Source: Podarcis raffonei (taxonomy: Eukaryota > Chordata > Lepidosauria > Squamata > Lacertidae). Taken from it: a DNA stretch of 64,000 nucleotides. Below the pieces are notes generated by a model. That model was not told the DNA's origin. It was given only the letters and a program-made list of their open reading frames with translations, and searched no databases. The translations under genes were made by a program, and so were the position numbers. The stretch lies in NCBI RefSeq assembly GCF_027172205.1, contig NC_070606.1, forward strand, positions 101,284,534 to 101,348,533, read 5' to 3'. Of this stretch, positions 47,219-61,200 are shown piece after piece (within the stretch, counting starts at the first letter, position 1; each line of letters starts with the position of its first letter).

Positions 47219-50200
47219 CTGCAAAGAACATGGGAGCATGAGAAAGGGGCCCATCCATTCTTAAAAACACCAGAAGCATTTTTACTTGGTATTATACAGG
47301 TGAAACTCGGAAAATTAGAATATCGTGGAAAAGTTCATTTATTTCAGTAATTCAGCTTGAAAAGTGAAACTCATATATGAGATAGACTCATGACATGCAA
47401 AGCGAGAAATGTCAAGCCTTTATTTGTTATAATTGTGATGATCATGGCTTACAGCTGATGAAAACCCCAAATTAACAATCTCAGAAAATTAGAATATTAA
47501 TTGTAATGCTGACTTCATTTTCAAAGCAGCACTTTGGCACCTGCCCACACTGCCAAAAGTACCAAAACCTTGTTCAATGCCCATGGGATTACTGTGCTTG
47601 ATTGGCCATGCCGCATTGAGGCAGTAATTGATGCAAAAGGGGCCCAAACCAAATACTGAGTACATATGCATGCTTTTACTTCTCAGAGGTCCAATATTGC
47701 TCTATTTGCGGTCCTTGTTTTATGAGGGGAAAGTTGCCTCATTGGGAATTCAGTGGCTAGTTTAATCACCGGGGGCAAGACGGTTTGATCCTATTGCACC
47801 GATCCTGGCCCGGCTGCACCGGCTGCCACTTAGTTTCCGGGCCTCATTCAAAGCGCCGCTTTTGACCTCTAAAGCCTGAAATGGCTCAGGACCACAATAT
47901 TCCCCACGTGAAGCGACCCGGATCCTAAGATCATCTTCTGAGGCCTGTTGTCGTGTGCCTGCTCCGCAAGAGGGGTGGCCCCATGAGAAGAGGGACTTTT
48001 CTGTGGTGGCTCCCCGCTTGTGGAATGCTTTCCCCAGGGAAGTTCACCTTGCACCTCCATTACACATGTTTAGGCACCAGGCGAAAAGGTTCCTCTTCAA
48101 CCAGGCGTTGGGATGAACAACATGCTATGCCCTTTAAAATGTGTTTGGAGTAGGGGGCTTATTGGGATTTTGTGTCTTCATTTTGTATTTGTTATGTTGT
48201 AAATCGCCCTATGATTTTCAGATGAAGGGCAGTATATCAATTTAATTAATCATCATCATCATCTGTTGGTGAGCAGGAGGAGGATGCTGAGCCCGAGGGA
48301 TCGCTTTCCCGACCCTCTTTAACCCCCCAAATCTCCTCCGCATCCCCTGAACCACCACCAGCAGATTCCCACAACCCCTGGGAGGAGGGAGCGCTCTGCT
48401 GGAAGGGAAAACTCTGAGCCAGTTCCTGGGGAAATGAAAAGCTGTAGCTCAGAGGCTGAGCGTTGGCCTTGCAAGCAGAAGCTCTCAAGTTCAATCCCCG
48501 CTGGGACCGAGAGACCCCTGCCTGAAACCGTGGACAGCTGCTGCCAGTCCGTGTAGACAGCGTTGGACTAGATGGGCCAGCAGCCAGACTCCTGAAATCA
48601 CGCTCGCCTGCTCACCTCCACGAAGAACGAGACGGAGAAGGCCACCAGAAGCATCAGCAGAACATACACCCTCCAGATGGTTGGGGTGCAGAGAAACTGT
48701 GAGGAAAGAGGTTGCAAGCTGGTTAAGCTTCCGCAGCGCCTTCAGGTCAGCCTGCCTGGCATCTGCCCCCTCCTTCCACACCCCACACCCCTGCAGCCCG
48801 GCCCAGGGCTCTGCGTTTTGCCCCAAGCGCAGAGCATGGCGCTTCAATCTGGTGCCGGCTGAGGGGAGCTCCGGGTTCACCTCCCACCCTCCCTTGGAGT
48901 CTCCCGCTAGGCACTTCCGACTCACCTCCATTCCTCTGTAGATGGGGTCCAGGTCAGCGAAGAAAAGGAAAAGGGAAACTCCGAGCTGGACACACAGCAG
49001 GCCAGAGAAGATATCTGGGGAATCAAGAAGAGGAAGAGCCCCCAGTGAAGCCCAGGAATCGGGGGGCCTCTAGGATCAGGAAGAGCAACGGGAGATGGGA
49101 GGCAACAACAGTATCTGAAGGAGCGTCTCCACCCCCATCGTTCTACCTGGACACTGAGGTCCAGCGCCGAGGGCCTTCTGGTGGTTCCCTCACTGCAAGA
49201 AGCAAAGCTACAGGGAACCAGGCAGAGGGCCTTCTCGGTAGTGGCACCCGCCCTGTGGAACGCCCTCCCACCAGATGCCAAAGAGAACAACAACTACCGG
49301 ACTTTTAGAAGACACCTGAACACAGTCCTGTATAGGGAAGTTTTTAATGACTGATGTTTTACTGTATTTTAATATTTGGTTGGAAGCCGCCCAGAGTGGC
49401 TGGGGAAGCCCAGCCAGATGGGCGGGATATAAATAATAAATTATTGTTATTGTTATTGTTATTGTTATTGTTATTGTTATTGTTATTGTTATAACCAAGC
49501 AGGTTCCCATGTGCCCCTGGACCTCAGGAAGGGCGACTGGTCACTGGGGCTGCTCCTGCTGCCACCACAATGGGTTCCTTCCTTCCTTCCTTCCTTCCTT
49601 CCTTCCTTCCTTCCTTCCTTCCTTCCTTTCTTCCATGTTTGCCTGGCCCATATTTTGATCACATCTTGCACTGATTAATTCCCCTGAGTCCAAGAACTGA
49701 ACCCGTTGAATCATTCGACCTAGTCAGATGCACGGAAAATCGGAGCAGAAATCTTGCTCCCCTGAGCTTCAATTCAACAGGTAAGATCTGATTTTCACAA
49801 GGTCCAGCCATTGGTACAAAATGCAGTCAAAATATGGGTCAAGTGACAATGTTGATGAGCCCTTCCTTCCTTCCTTCCTTCCTTCCTTCCTTCCTTCCTT
49901 CCTTCCTTCCTGTCAGGGAACTGCCATCAGTGCCGGAGGGAGAGAGCAAGCTCCAGAGGGACTCCAGAGAGTGCCCCGGGATGGGGAGAGGCAGCCCATC
50001 TTCTGGGGAAGAGAATCAGCGTAGCACCAGTGGAGAAGGGGGGCAGATGGGGGAAGCGGCGAGGCGGTCCCATGACTCCTTGCCGGGGACCAGCGGGGAG
50101 AGTAGAGGTCCTCCACTGCCCACACCCTCCTTGCGCAGAAGGCTTCCGCGCAGGGAGAGTAGGAGGAGACTAGGCGTCAAAGAGCTTCTTTGCTGGAAGA

Positions 50201-53200
50201 AGTTTAAGAAACGCCCACTGACGGATTCTGCCAGCGTTTGAAACAGCCATGGGTGAGTGGCTGTCCGGACAGAAAAGGTTCACTCAGGCAACCCAGCCAG
50301 GTGTTTGCACCGGCTTATGCACGAGCAACCCCTAGAACCATCACACTTCCTTCCACGGAGTGTGATAAGGAGCAAAGAGAGAATGCATGGAAAGCTCTCT
50401 GAGCACTGCAGGAAAACGCTCCCTGGGCTGCGCCCACAACCAGACCCCTGGCGAGGCTAGTTCTGGGGTCTCTGCTGGGCTGGCTGGGGCAGAAGTCATC
50501 ATGAACCGAAAAGGCAGAAAAGGGCGTGAGGGTCCGCTGCCCCCTCCCCGTTAACTCACAGTTGGTGTAGATGGGCTTCCGGAAGGGCTTCCCCTTGGAG
50601 AAGACAAAGGCTGCGATGATGCAGTTGACGGTGACCAGTGGCCAGAGAGTGGTGTCCTCATAGCTCAGGACGGAGTGCTCCGGGGCTGTGGCGTTGCTGG
50701 CCGTCCCGTTGCCCAGGGGCACAGGGTGGTCTGCGGTAGGGCACCCCCTGGAAGGAAGACACCCCCCCCCCGGAGTTACTTCCTCTGCCTCATTGTCCTG
50801 GTCAGATGCAGGTCAGAATGAAGAGGCAGAGGCAGATGCTGGCCAAGTTAACTCTTCATTCAAGGAAATGGCAGGCAACTCGGCCTAGTGGTCTCAGCAA
50901 CCCTTCCCAGCAGGTCTTGGCCCCATGGAACCGTTGCCAGGCTGAAGGTCCCTGCCTTCCACCTAAGGCTCCTCCTCTCCCGGATGTTTCCCAAGCCGCC
51001 TCAAACTGCGCCTGAGCACCTTTGGTCTCTGTTCTGCTTCCCTCCTTATTCTGGGAGAACAGGGGAAGGGGAGATTGTGGGAATATTCAGGGTGGCAAGA
51101 GAGGATATATTGTTAATTAATATCCTTCCTAACTTGCACTAGCAAGATCCTTTACTAAGCAGAGTTTACATTCCCCTTTTTACACACACAGCAGATAGCT
51201 GGTTGCAGGCTCGTGTGAGCCTCTCACTATTATACAATTCAGTCCGTCTCAGATTGAATTGTACGTTCCTGGTAAGTTACCTTGAATCCCTCTTAAATGA
51301 ATAGAGAGGCCACAATCTTATTCAAAGATGATGAAAGAAGTCTAGTCACATCAGTTCACAGTTGGATTCCTGAAGGCAGACTTAGTTATGAATATGTACA
51401 TCATATCTACCCCATATGGGGGAATAATCCCAGGGCTTCTGTTAGCTGAGAGCTAGCAGAGCAGTCCTAGCTAGAAGCTGGTCAAACAAAGATGGGAGTC
51501 AAAGGGAGAGAGGTGTGCTTCGTGACTCGTCCTTTTGTTACCTGGACAGGTTTGGTCAAGCCCACCTTTAGTCACCTGCAAAGCAAGGATGCTCCAGCCA
51601 GGAGGAAGAGGAAGTTTCGACTGGCTGGACCAAACATTCCCTCGCATGTCTTCTCTAGGAAAACAAGGAATGTTGTACTTGACTGCCTCTCATGGATCGC
51701 ATCTCACATATCGCAGCCTCTCTGGATTCTGCAGCAGCCTCTTGAACCCACTCCTCTGCTCCAGCCTCAGAGTCTGAACTGCCCCCGTCACAGGTTCTTC
51801 CTGCTCACTAAACCCTGTTGCCCCTTCAGCACCCAGCACCACCTCCCAATTCTTTATTTTAAGGAGATACTTTGCAGCTCAAAAGGATGAGGCATCTAAC
51901 CTCCCCACAAACAGATCAGAAGGAAGGCTCCACCGAGAGAGGATCTCGTATGACTTCGCCGTGAGCAAATTGGAGGTATTCTCCATGAGATGTGGCCTGG
52001 GTGAGTTCCAAGGGAGATTCCAGCCCCACTGCTGCCTCTGGGAATAAGGGGAGCCTCTACTCTTAGACACCAGCAAGAGGGAAACGCCCCCCTAGCCCCC
52101 CACCCCAGCCCATGTCTAAGCCTCTCCCTGGGAGGTGCGCTCTTTGGATGGGGACCTCACCTGTGGCTGCGCAGGACAGAGTACCAGGGCTGCTGCTTCA
52201 CATACAGGAAGGCGAAGACCTGGACGGTGAGGGTGAAGAGGACGTTGAGGATGATGGAGAGCAGGAGCGGCGGGGAGAGGAGCCGCCCGGGGGGTCGGTA
52301 GGGGGCCAGCTTGGGGTAGGCGTGGGTCAGGCTCACTGTGGGGAGGAAGAGATGGCATGGAGAAAGCGAAGAGTTTAGAAAGGTTGCCCTTCCCTTTATT
52401 GGCCAAGGGAGCTGGCGTACAGCTTCCGGGTCACGTGGCCAGCAGGACTAAGCCGCTTCTGGCGAACCAGAGCAGCGCACGGAAATGCCCTTTACCTTCC
52501 CACTGGAGTGGTACCTATTTATCTACTTGCACTTGACGTGCTTTCGAACTGCTAGGTTGGCAGGAGCAGGGACCGAGCTGTGGAGAGAGGCTCAGAACTC
52601 ACAGGGTTAAGAAGTTCTGAGTGACGTCTCACATTCTGAGGCGTGGCTATGTTTACAGAGGGGAGTGTTTCTCTGTGTGTTTTTCTCTTTCGGTTTTGAC
52701 CGAGAAGCGGAGATCATGTCTGGTTTTTCTCCGGGCTGAAGTACGATGTTATTCTACTCATTAAAGACTGTTGGAGATAAGAGGAAAGCCTGTGTGCAGT
52801 CTGATTTATTGGCCACACAAGCAGCAGTTTCCCCCGCTGTGTAAACTCTGCTACAAAGGCCAAAGAGGCTGGGAAGAGATTATTACCGGCACGGACAGCA
52901 GTGACGCAGCTAAGAAGGGTGCCGGACGCCATTGGCCTCCATAGGTTATGGGAGGTCAGCCAAGCTTTGGAAGCTGTTGCTGAGATGTGCCTGCGTGTGG
53001 GAGAAGCCAGCTGAGGAGCTTCTGTTACATGAGTAGGCTCAGCCCCGGGGGAGAAGGAAAATGGCTCAGCTTAAGCTGCCATGCCAGAAACTGACTAGCC
53101 ATAATTGGCTGCAGTGGAGTTTTCAAGCAGAGTTTTGGCTAGTTGGGGAGCAGCTGTGGGATGTTGTACAGCGCCCACTGAAGGCTACTGGGAACGCAGA

Positions 53201-56200
53201 GACTGAAAGAGCTGCAGAGCAAAGTGAAGTTGAGAAGCGTGTGCTTGCTTTTTTGGCAGAGAATGTGGATGCACATCTGGTGCCGGTTGTCCTGGATGCT
53301 GAGAGGCCTGAGGCTGCTTGGCTAGCACTCCGTGAAGCTTGTGAAGCTGGGGTGGGAAGCAAGGGCCAAGATGGGGCTGCATCCGAAGGGGAGAGGCAAG
53401 ATGGCGCCGGCCACATTCTTGAAAGCCGACACACAGCTGGGAAGAGCTGTGAGCCCTCACGGGGGGGCGAAGGGACTGTTGCTGTTACTGTTGCTGTTGC
53501 TGGCAATGCTGAGCCTGGGGGCTGTGTGGATGCTGCAACGTGTCTGTGTGAGGAGCCAGGAGAGAGGCCAAGTGTTGGGAGCCCTTTACCCACCAGAGGG
53601 GGTGCAGGAAAGCGTCCTGGGAGCCCCGTGAGAAGTGGGGGGGCAGTGAGCAGTGAAAGCTCAGAGACGCCTCTGAAAGCTCCAAAAGCTGCCAAGAGCT
53701 GTTTACGTCGTGAGCCTGGGAAGCTGCAAAGAGCTAAAGGCTTCAAGGCCGGCCACCTGCAGCAAGGAGAGATAAGAGCTATGGAGTTGTGTGGGAACGC
53801 TGAGATAAGTCCGGTCTCCAAGGCAACTGAGAGAGTTGCATCTACGGAAGCTGTGAAGGTCGTGGGCAAGTCTTCCTGCCGGGGGGAGTCTGTTGCCGTG
53901 ACAACCAGAGAGGACATCTGCAGAGGCTCCAAGGATTGGGTTGCAGAGGTGGAACTAAGGTTCTCCACCAAGGTGCAGGGGTTCAAGTGTGACCGAGGTT
54001 CAGAGGTCACTGGGTCTGCTCTAAAGGGTTTCTTTCGCCAGAGAGGGATACGTCACAAAGTGACTTCTCCTCAGGAGAGTGGCGTGGCAGAGCTTAGGAG
54101 TAAAGCTCTGGTTCGAGCATCCGAGATCCTACTGGATGACTCTGGTTTGCCTCAAAGTTTTTGGGGGGAGGCGGTAAAGACAGCCAATTTCACGATGAAC
54201 AGGTGCTACAATTCAGTGGTAGGTGACACCCCGTATTTCCTGCTTCATCGACAGAAGCCGCTTGTGCATTTCTTTCGCACTTTTGGTAGCAGAGCCATGG
54301 TGCCTGTACCAAAGTTTCTGCAGCAGGAGGGTGGCCCAAGGTACCAGGAAATGATCTTCTGTGGATATGAGCCTGCGACAAAGGGATGGAGGTTCGCATA
54401 TCCAGAAGGTGATCAGACCAAGCTTCTGGTCAGTAAACAGGCTGAGTTCTATGAGCAGGATGGTTGGGCAAGGCGCAAAGCGAGCTCTGACGTTCACTCA
54501 GATTGTCTGTGCGACTCTGAGGAGGAAAGAGAGCCAGAGCCTGAACCTGCTGGTGGAGACCAGGTCCCTGAACAGAGTAGGGCGTCTCCACAGGTTGTTA
54601 AGGGAGTGTCCAAGAGTGAGCCCTCATCTCCTGTGCGCATAATGGAGAAAGCTCACAGACGCGTCAAGTCAGAGGGGGAGTCTTCTGATGAGGAAGACGC
54701 AAATGCTGGCCCCAGTGGGTCAGGAGGAGCACCCCAGTTTGTGCCCAGGCGGTCTTCACGGGCTACAAAGGGAATTCCACCTGAGAGGTTTCAGGTCACC
54801 AATGCGTGGGTTGGTTTCGCACAGTGCGAACCTGAGGTTTGTGAGGTTCAACAGGTGCCTAACAACGATGCCAGGAAGGGGCGGAAGGCAATGGGGAAAG
54901 TGTTGAACACTCAGAAGTCCTCTCAGAATGTGATTCGAGAGGGGGTGTGGAGAGAGGCTCAGAACTCACAGGGTTAAGAAGTTCTGAGTGACGTCTCACA
55001 TTCTGAGGCGTGGCTATGTTTACAGAGGGGAGTGTTTCTCTGTGTGTTTTTCTCTTTCGGTTTTGACCGAGAAGCGGAGATCATGTCTGGTTTTTCTCCG
55101 GGCTGAAGTACGATGTTATTCTACTCATTAAAGACTGTTGGAGATAAGAGGAAAGCCTGTGTGCAGTCTGATTTATTGGCCACACAAGCAGCAGTTTCCC
55201 CCGCTGTGTAAACTCTGCTACAAAGGCCAAAGAGGCTGGGAAGAGATTATTACCGGCACGGACAGCAGTGACGCAGCTAAGAAGGGTGCCGGACGCCATT
55301 GGCCTCCATACGAGCAACAGGAGCTCACCCCATCACGGGGGTTCAAACTGCTGGCCTTCTGATTGGCAAGTCCAAGAGGCTCAGTGGTTTAACCCACAGC
55401 GCCACCCGTGTCCCTTGCTCATTCAGGTTGGGGTAAGTCAAATTCAGGCTCCCTTCAGCTCAAGAGGGAATTGGCGTGTTTCACATCTGACTGTGCACCT
55501 TCCTTGTAGCAGCGGCCCCAAACCCCCAAGGGAACTCGCCTGATAAATACACGACCCCATAACACAGTGATCTGCTTACTTGTTAGGCACACGACTAGGG
55601 TGATGCCGACATCTTGAAGGAGGTACTGGATATTCCCAAAGATCTGTATTTGCTAAAAGTGGGGCAGAGAGAGAGAGAGAGAATGAGTTCACGGAGGGCT
55701 CTCAGTCCTGCCGCTTGTGGACAGATTGTTACCCAGATTGTTACTTCGGATTGTTATGGAATTAACTCAGACCAAGTGGGAGAGTCTAGGGGGCTTTGCA
55801 ACGGCACCCAAAGATGTCTTTCTGGGCCTGGATTCGCACACGGGTCCACGCTCCATTGCGGGAAAATCACTTCCCTGCCTTACAGGATCCCAGGCAACAA
55901 ACCCATTGCTCCTTTAGGTGGAGGCTTTTTATAAAGACGGGAAGCACTGTGGATCAAGGATCTGGCTGTGACCTGGGGAGAGACCAGGGTTCAAATCCCT
56001 CACTCAGAAATGCAGCTCGCTGTGGGTGAGGAGGAGAAGATAGAAACCACCTTGAGCTCCTTGGAGGGAATGTAATTAATAGTATTAGTATATTAATTAA
56101 TTATAGCAATAAAAATAAGGAAAGAAAGGACTCTCTTCAACTGAAGCCATTGTCTACCTCCAAGTTAGAACTACAGTTTAGGGGCACATGCTGTCAGTCA

Positions 56201-57779
56201 CCCACCATTTGGCCTTTGGAGGAAGCTACTGTTAGAATTCCTGCTCCGTGATTGCAGTCATGGGATTGTTGTCTATCACATGACGGTGTGTGTTTTCATT
56301 CCACAGAGTGGGAAGTGACAGAGACAGGATGTTTATGTTCCTGTGTTCCGTGAAGTGGGACTGTTGTCCTTTGTTCTTTCTCTCTTTGCTGTCTGATGCT
56401 AGAGAGAGAGGGAGCCATGTTGCAGTGCTCTGTGTGTGTTTATATGCAAATAAAGTAGATTAGCCAAAATGCTGAGTTGCTGAGCTCTGTCACGCAAGCT
56501 GTGAAGACTCTGTGGATCCCTAAGTGTGCCGGTGTCGGTTGGCATCGGTCGCTGTGATGTTCGGGCTGAAGAAAGCTTTTGAAGCTCCCGAATGATCGAC
56601 CAGAAGGGAGAGAACATGCCAGTCGGGCATGTGTCTCTGCCTGGTCCTACTCGAGTGTAGGGCGAGCGCCTGACATCTACATCTGTCAATGTTTACATAT
56701 GTACGTACCCAATACAGCAGAGCAGTGCCAATGAACTGGCCCATCCCGTACAGGGTCAGGTATTTAATCACCGAGAAGGAGGCCACGAGGGCCGCACGAC
56801 CTTCCCTGGGGAAGAGAAAGAGGCAGCTCAAGTGCAGAAGGACAACTTGGGGCTGAAAGACTCAGCAAGCAGCTGGGCTTGCCAGGGCAAGTGCCAGGAG
56901 TGTGCCAGTCCCAGTGGGTGGCACCACGTTAGCCATGCGGTCCCTGTTGCAGCATGGAGGCCAGGGCAGCAGTGCCAGTGGCAGCAGGACAGAAGGAAGC
57001 GTTATAAGAATTTTAAGGTCTCAAATACAGAATAAAAATTCATAAATGCACACATATCTAAACATATGAACGATGTGTCTGAAATAGTATGGGAGAGCAA
57101 TCCTGAAGCCATTTGGATTCTTCCAATGCCCTCAAATACCGTGTTTTTCGCTCTATAAGACGCACCTAGTTTTTAGAGGAGGAAAACAAGAAACAAGAAA
57201 GCAACGCAAAGCCTCTTAGGGGAAGAGGCAGGAGCGCTCCCCCTGCGCTCAAGGTGCCTTGCGTTGCTTTCGCTGAAGCTAGAAGAGCAAGAGGGATCAG
57301 TGTGCACCGATGCCTCTTGCTCTTCTGGCTTCTGGGATAGCTGCGCAGCCTGCATTCACTCCATAAGAAGCACACACACTTCCCCTTACTTTTTAGGAGG
57401 GAAAAAGTGTGTCTTATAGAGCGAAAAATACGGTATTCCTCTGCAGTAAAGGAGGCAAATGGGGAAAGCCATCCCATTGCCTTTTCGCTTAGAAATCCTG
57501 TCTTAAGGGCATATTTGTGTATGAATAGGGTGAGCCTGTGACCAGGATTCAGGAAACTAAAATATTGACCATCACAACAGAATGGCCAGGCTGCCCAGGT
57601 AAAGCAATCAGTGACCATTATCAGGATTTGTGTGGCAGACCGTTTCCTTCTCTGATGTATGGATGATGTTTTTTTTTGGGGGGGGGGTCTTGGGCTACAG
57701 GGTGGGCAATTTCAGAAGTCTATATAAGGGCTTGCGCACCGTTGTTCTGGGTTCCTCCTGCGTGGGGTGAGTGGGGTCC

Positions 57780-57815
<36 letters not shown>

Positions 57816-58197
57816 CAACAGGAGGAAGGAGGCAGCGAGGGAAAGCCACACTGGGTCCCACAAGGCACCTCCGGAGAGGTTTGGTGTGGCGGGAACAAAG
57901 CCACGGAAGCGAAGGAGGCAAAACCCACCTGATCAGTTCCGGCACACACTCGATGTTCGGGATTTGGGAGGTGAAGGGAGACGCGACGGAAGCCTCTTGC
58001 TCCGAGAGGGAGATCCCGGCGTGAGCCATCTTCAAGGCCTGAAAGAGCATCAGCATCAGCCATCGCCCCCATTCAATCTCAGATGGAATCAAGAGAATTG
58101 TAGCAACAGGAATCGCCTTTTGGTTTCCACTTAGGACCCGCCACATCCGTGGGGAAAGGGATCCGGGTGGGTCACAAGCTTTATTATTATTATTATT

Positions 58198-58232
<35 letters not shown>

Positions 58233-61200
58233 TAACAAATCTAATTACGTACCCCGCAGTCGTTAGCTCCGTCGCCACACATTCCCACGTAGTAGCTAGG
58301 AGACAGGAGGGAACATCATTTGAAAGTTCAGGTTTTTGTTTTGTTTTTTTAAAAAAAATATGTTAAAAATCCCATTCACAAAACGACCAGAAGCCTTCTT
58401 ATTAGGGATAATGTCAACTGAAATAAAAAAAGAAGTAAGATCTCTCTTTATGTATGCAACATCCGCAGCCAGGATTTTTATTGCAAGGTATTGGAAAAAT
58501 GAAACTATACCTACAAAATCTGAATGGCAAGTTAAACTATGAGAATATCTGCAAATGGCAAAAATGACAGGGAGGGTATGAGGGTATTCGATGCAAAAGG
58601 TAAATCAAGAATGGATTATATTCAAGGAATAGCTTAAACATTACTGTGACGGCAAAAAGGTCCTTCTCCCTCTCCCCTGAGCTCCGCTCCCAGAATCACG
58701 ATGGCAAGCAAGGAACCTACTCTAGCTTCTGAAATTCTTCCACGAGGCTGGACTTCTGTGCTGGAGACATCCTGGCAAACACTGTTGCATTCAGAAGAAT
58801 CTGTGGATAGGGAAAAAAACGCCACACCAAATAAACACAGAATTATAGAACTGTAGAGTTTGAAGGGACTCTAAGCCTCATCTAGTGGCATCTCCTTCAT
58901 TGAATGTTTTCTGCTGGATCTCTCAGCGGCGTTTGATACCATCGACCATAACATCCTTCTGGACCGTCTTCAGGGGCTGGGAGCTGGGGGCACTGTTATA
59001 CAGTGGTTCCGCTCCTTCCTCCTGGGCCGTGTTCAGACAGTGGTGGTGGGGGATGAGTGTTCAGACCCCTGGGCTCTCACTTGTGGGGTGCCTCAGGGTT
59101 CTGTCCTCTCCCCCATGCTTTTCAACATTTACATGCAGCCGCTGGGAGAGATCATCAGGGGGTTTGGGCTGGGTGTCCATCAGTATGCGGATGATACCCA
59201 GCTCTACCTCTCTTTCAAATTGGAAGCAGTGAAGGCGATGAAGGTCCTGTGTGAGTGTCTGGAGGCAGTTGGAGGATGGATGGTGGCTAACAGATTGAGG
59301 TTGAATCCTGACAAGACAGAAGTACTGTTTTTGGGGGACAGGAGGCGGGCAGGTGTGGAGGATTCCCTGGTCCTGAATGGGGTAACTGTGCCCCTGAAGG
59401 ACCAGGTGCGCAGCCTGGGAGTCATTTTGGACTCACAGCTGTCCATGGAGGCACAGGTCAAATCTGTGTCCAGGGCAGCTGTTTACCAGCTCCATCTGGT
59501 ACGTAGGCTGAGACCCTATCTGCCTGCGGACTGTCTCGCCAGAGTGGTGCATGCTCTGGTTATCTCCCGCTTGGACTACTGCAATGCGCTCTACGTGGGG
59601 CTACCTTTGAAGGTGACCCGGAAACTACAACTAATCCAGAATGCGGCAGCTAGACTGGTGACTGGGGGCGGCTGCCGAGACCATATAACACCTGTCTTGA
59701 AAGACCTACATTGGTTCCCAGTACGTTTCCGAGCACAATTCAAAGTGTTGGTGCTGACCTTGAAAGCCCTAAACGGCCTCGGTCCAGTATACCTGAAGGA
59801 GCATCTCCACCCCCATCATTCTACCCAGACACTGAGGTCCAGCTCCGAGGGCCTTCTGGTGGTTCCCTCATTGCGAGAAGCAAAGCTACAGGGAACCAGG
59901 CAGAGGGCCTTCTTGGTAGTGGCGCCCGCCCTGTGGAACGCCCTTCCAGCAGATGTCAAAGCGATAAACAACTACCTGACATTCAGAAGACATCTTAAGG
60001 CAGCCCTGTTCAGGGAAGTTTTTAACGTGTGATATTTTACTGTATTTTTGGTTTCTGTGGAAGCCACCCAGAGTGGCTGGGGAGGCCCAGCCAGATGGGC
60101 GGGGTATAAATAATAAATTATTATTATTATTATTAACAGAGGTTGGATCTGTGGGATGTGAAACACAAGAGCAGTCAAGTAAAACATTCCTAGAGTGAAC
60201 ATGTTTACACATGGGGAGGAATATTTGTCCAGCCAGCAGGTCAACTTCCTGTTTCCTTCTGGGCTGGGACAAACTTCCTCTGCATGTGACTAGAGGTGGG
60301 CATGGCCTCACCTGTGCAGGTAACGACAAAAGCACAGGGCAGGGCAGCCATCTCTCTCTCTGTGACTACATGCATCGAAGAAGTAACTTCTGCTTAGCCA
60401 AAGATGCCCTCTTGGCTTCCAGCCAAGAGAGGACAAAGGGACTGTCTTCTTATGAGATAGTTTCCAGGTGTATGTTACTTTTCTAAGACAAGTCTGCCTT
60501 CTGGGATCCGATTGTGAACAGAATGTGAGTGAGTAAACTCTTTTTATACTTTTATAGAAGACTGTGTCGCGTCTTATCTTTTATGAGGGAATAAGGGGGA
60601 AATACCAGAACAGTTATTATAGAGGCTTTAGTGAGCCTGAGCAAACACATCCGCTGCGAGTTTAAAAAGGGGAATGTTATGTCATGTCATAGCACTGCAG
60701 AGGGCTGGACTAGATGGCACTTAGGGGATCCCTCCTGTTCGGAATGCTACGATTCTATGAAACTGTGTCCCGGAGGAGTCCAGGGAGGCCGTGCAGAGGA
60801 GTCAATGACACAGGAGAAATCTGGGAGCGCCAAAGAACATTTGCGTCGTGGACAGAAGATCAAGACGGTCCAGTACAAGCCCACCCTGAAAGCGCAGGAC
60901 GCTTATTGCTTCACAAGACACACACCTGGAGGCCCCTTCCGCCCAAAGAAAGTCCCACATTGCAGGCTGGTTCCAAGGAAGCGCCCTTAAGGATGCGTCC
61001 TGGTCTCAATGGGGGGCCCATTCCTCATTCCCTCCCTGCCACCAGCCCTAGGGACCACCCACCGCCTTCCCCACAGCGTACCTTGGGCAGGAGACTGCCG
61101 AAGTGTTTCATGAGGACGTGATAGGTGTCCCCGTTCAAGGCGAAGTGGAAGTCGCTGTCTTTCCCATTAGCGTCAGAGATGTCAATGGAGATGTCGGGAG

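Larger units (their letters stand above)
52579..55310 (+). mobile_element. Young Ty1/copia-type LTR element, broken, nested in a SINE
   Basis: Two 365 bp LTRs (52579-52943 and 54946-55310), TGTGGAGAGAGGCTC to GGCCTCCATA, look identical by eye. The target duplication is CGAGC (52574-52578, 55311-55315). The internal part holds one long frame with a copia gag-like beginning and a copia integrase-like region; no reverse transcriptase is seen. It is much shorter than an autonomous element, so it is broken by at least one large loss. Identical LTRs make it very young. Confidence 0.9.

Noticed and set aside
47037-47279. Alternative - strand frame over the last ATP13A exon
   Set aside because: Shadow of the true frame, which matches the P5B C-terminus.
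49574-49910. CRISPR-like array from the two TTCC runs
   Set aside because: They are simple tetranucleotide repeats without spacers; the host is a vertebrate.
53061-54977. 638-codon frame as a host gene
   Set aside because: It lies between two matching LTRs with a target repeat and has copia gag-like and integrase-like parts, so it is element sequence.
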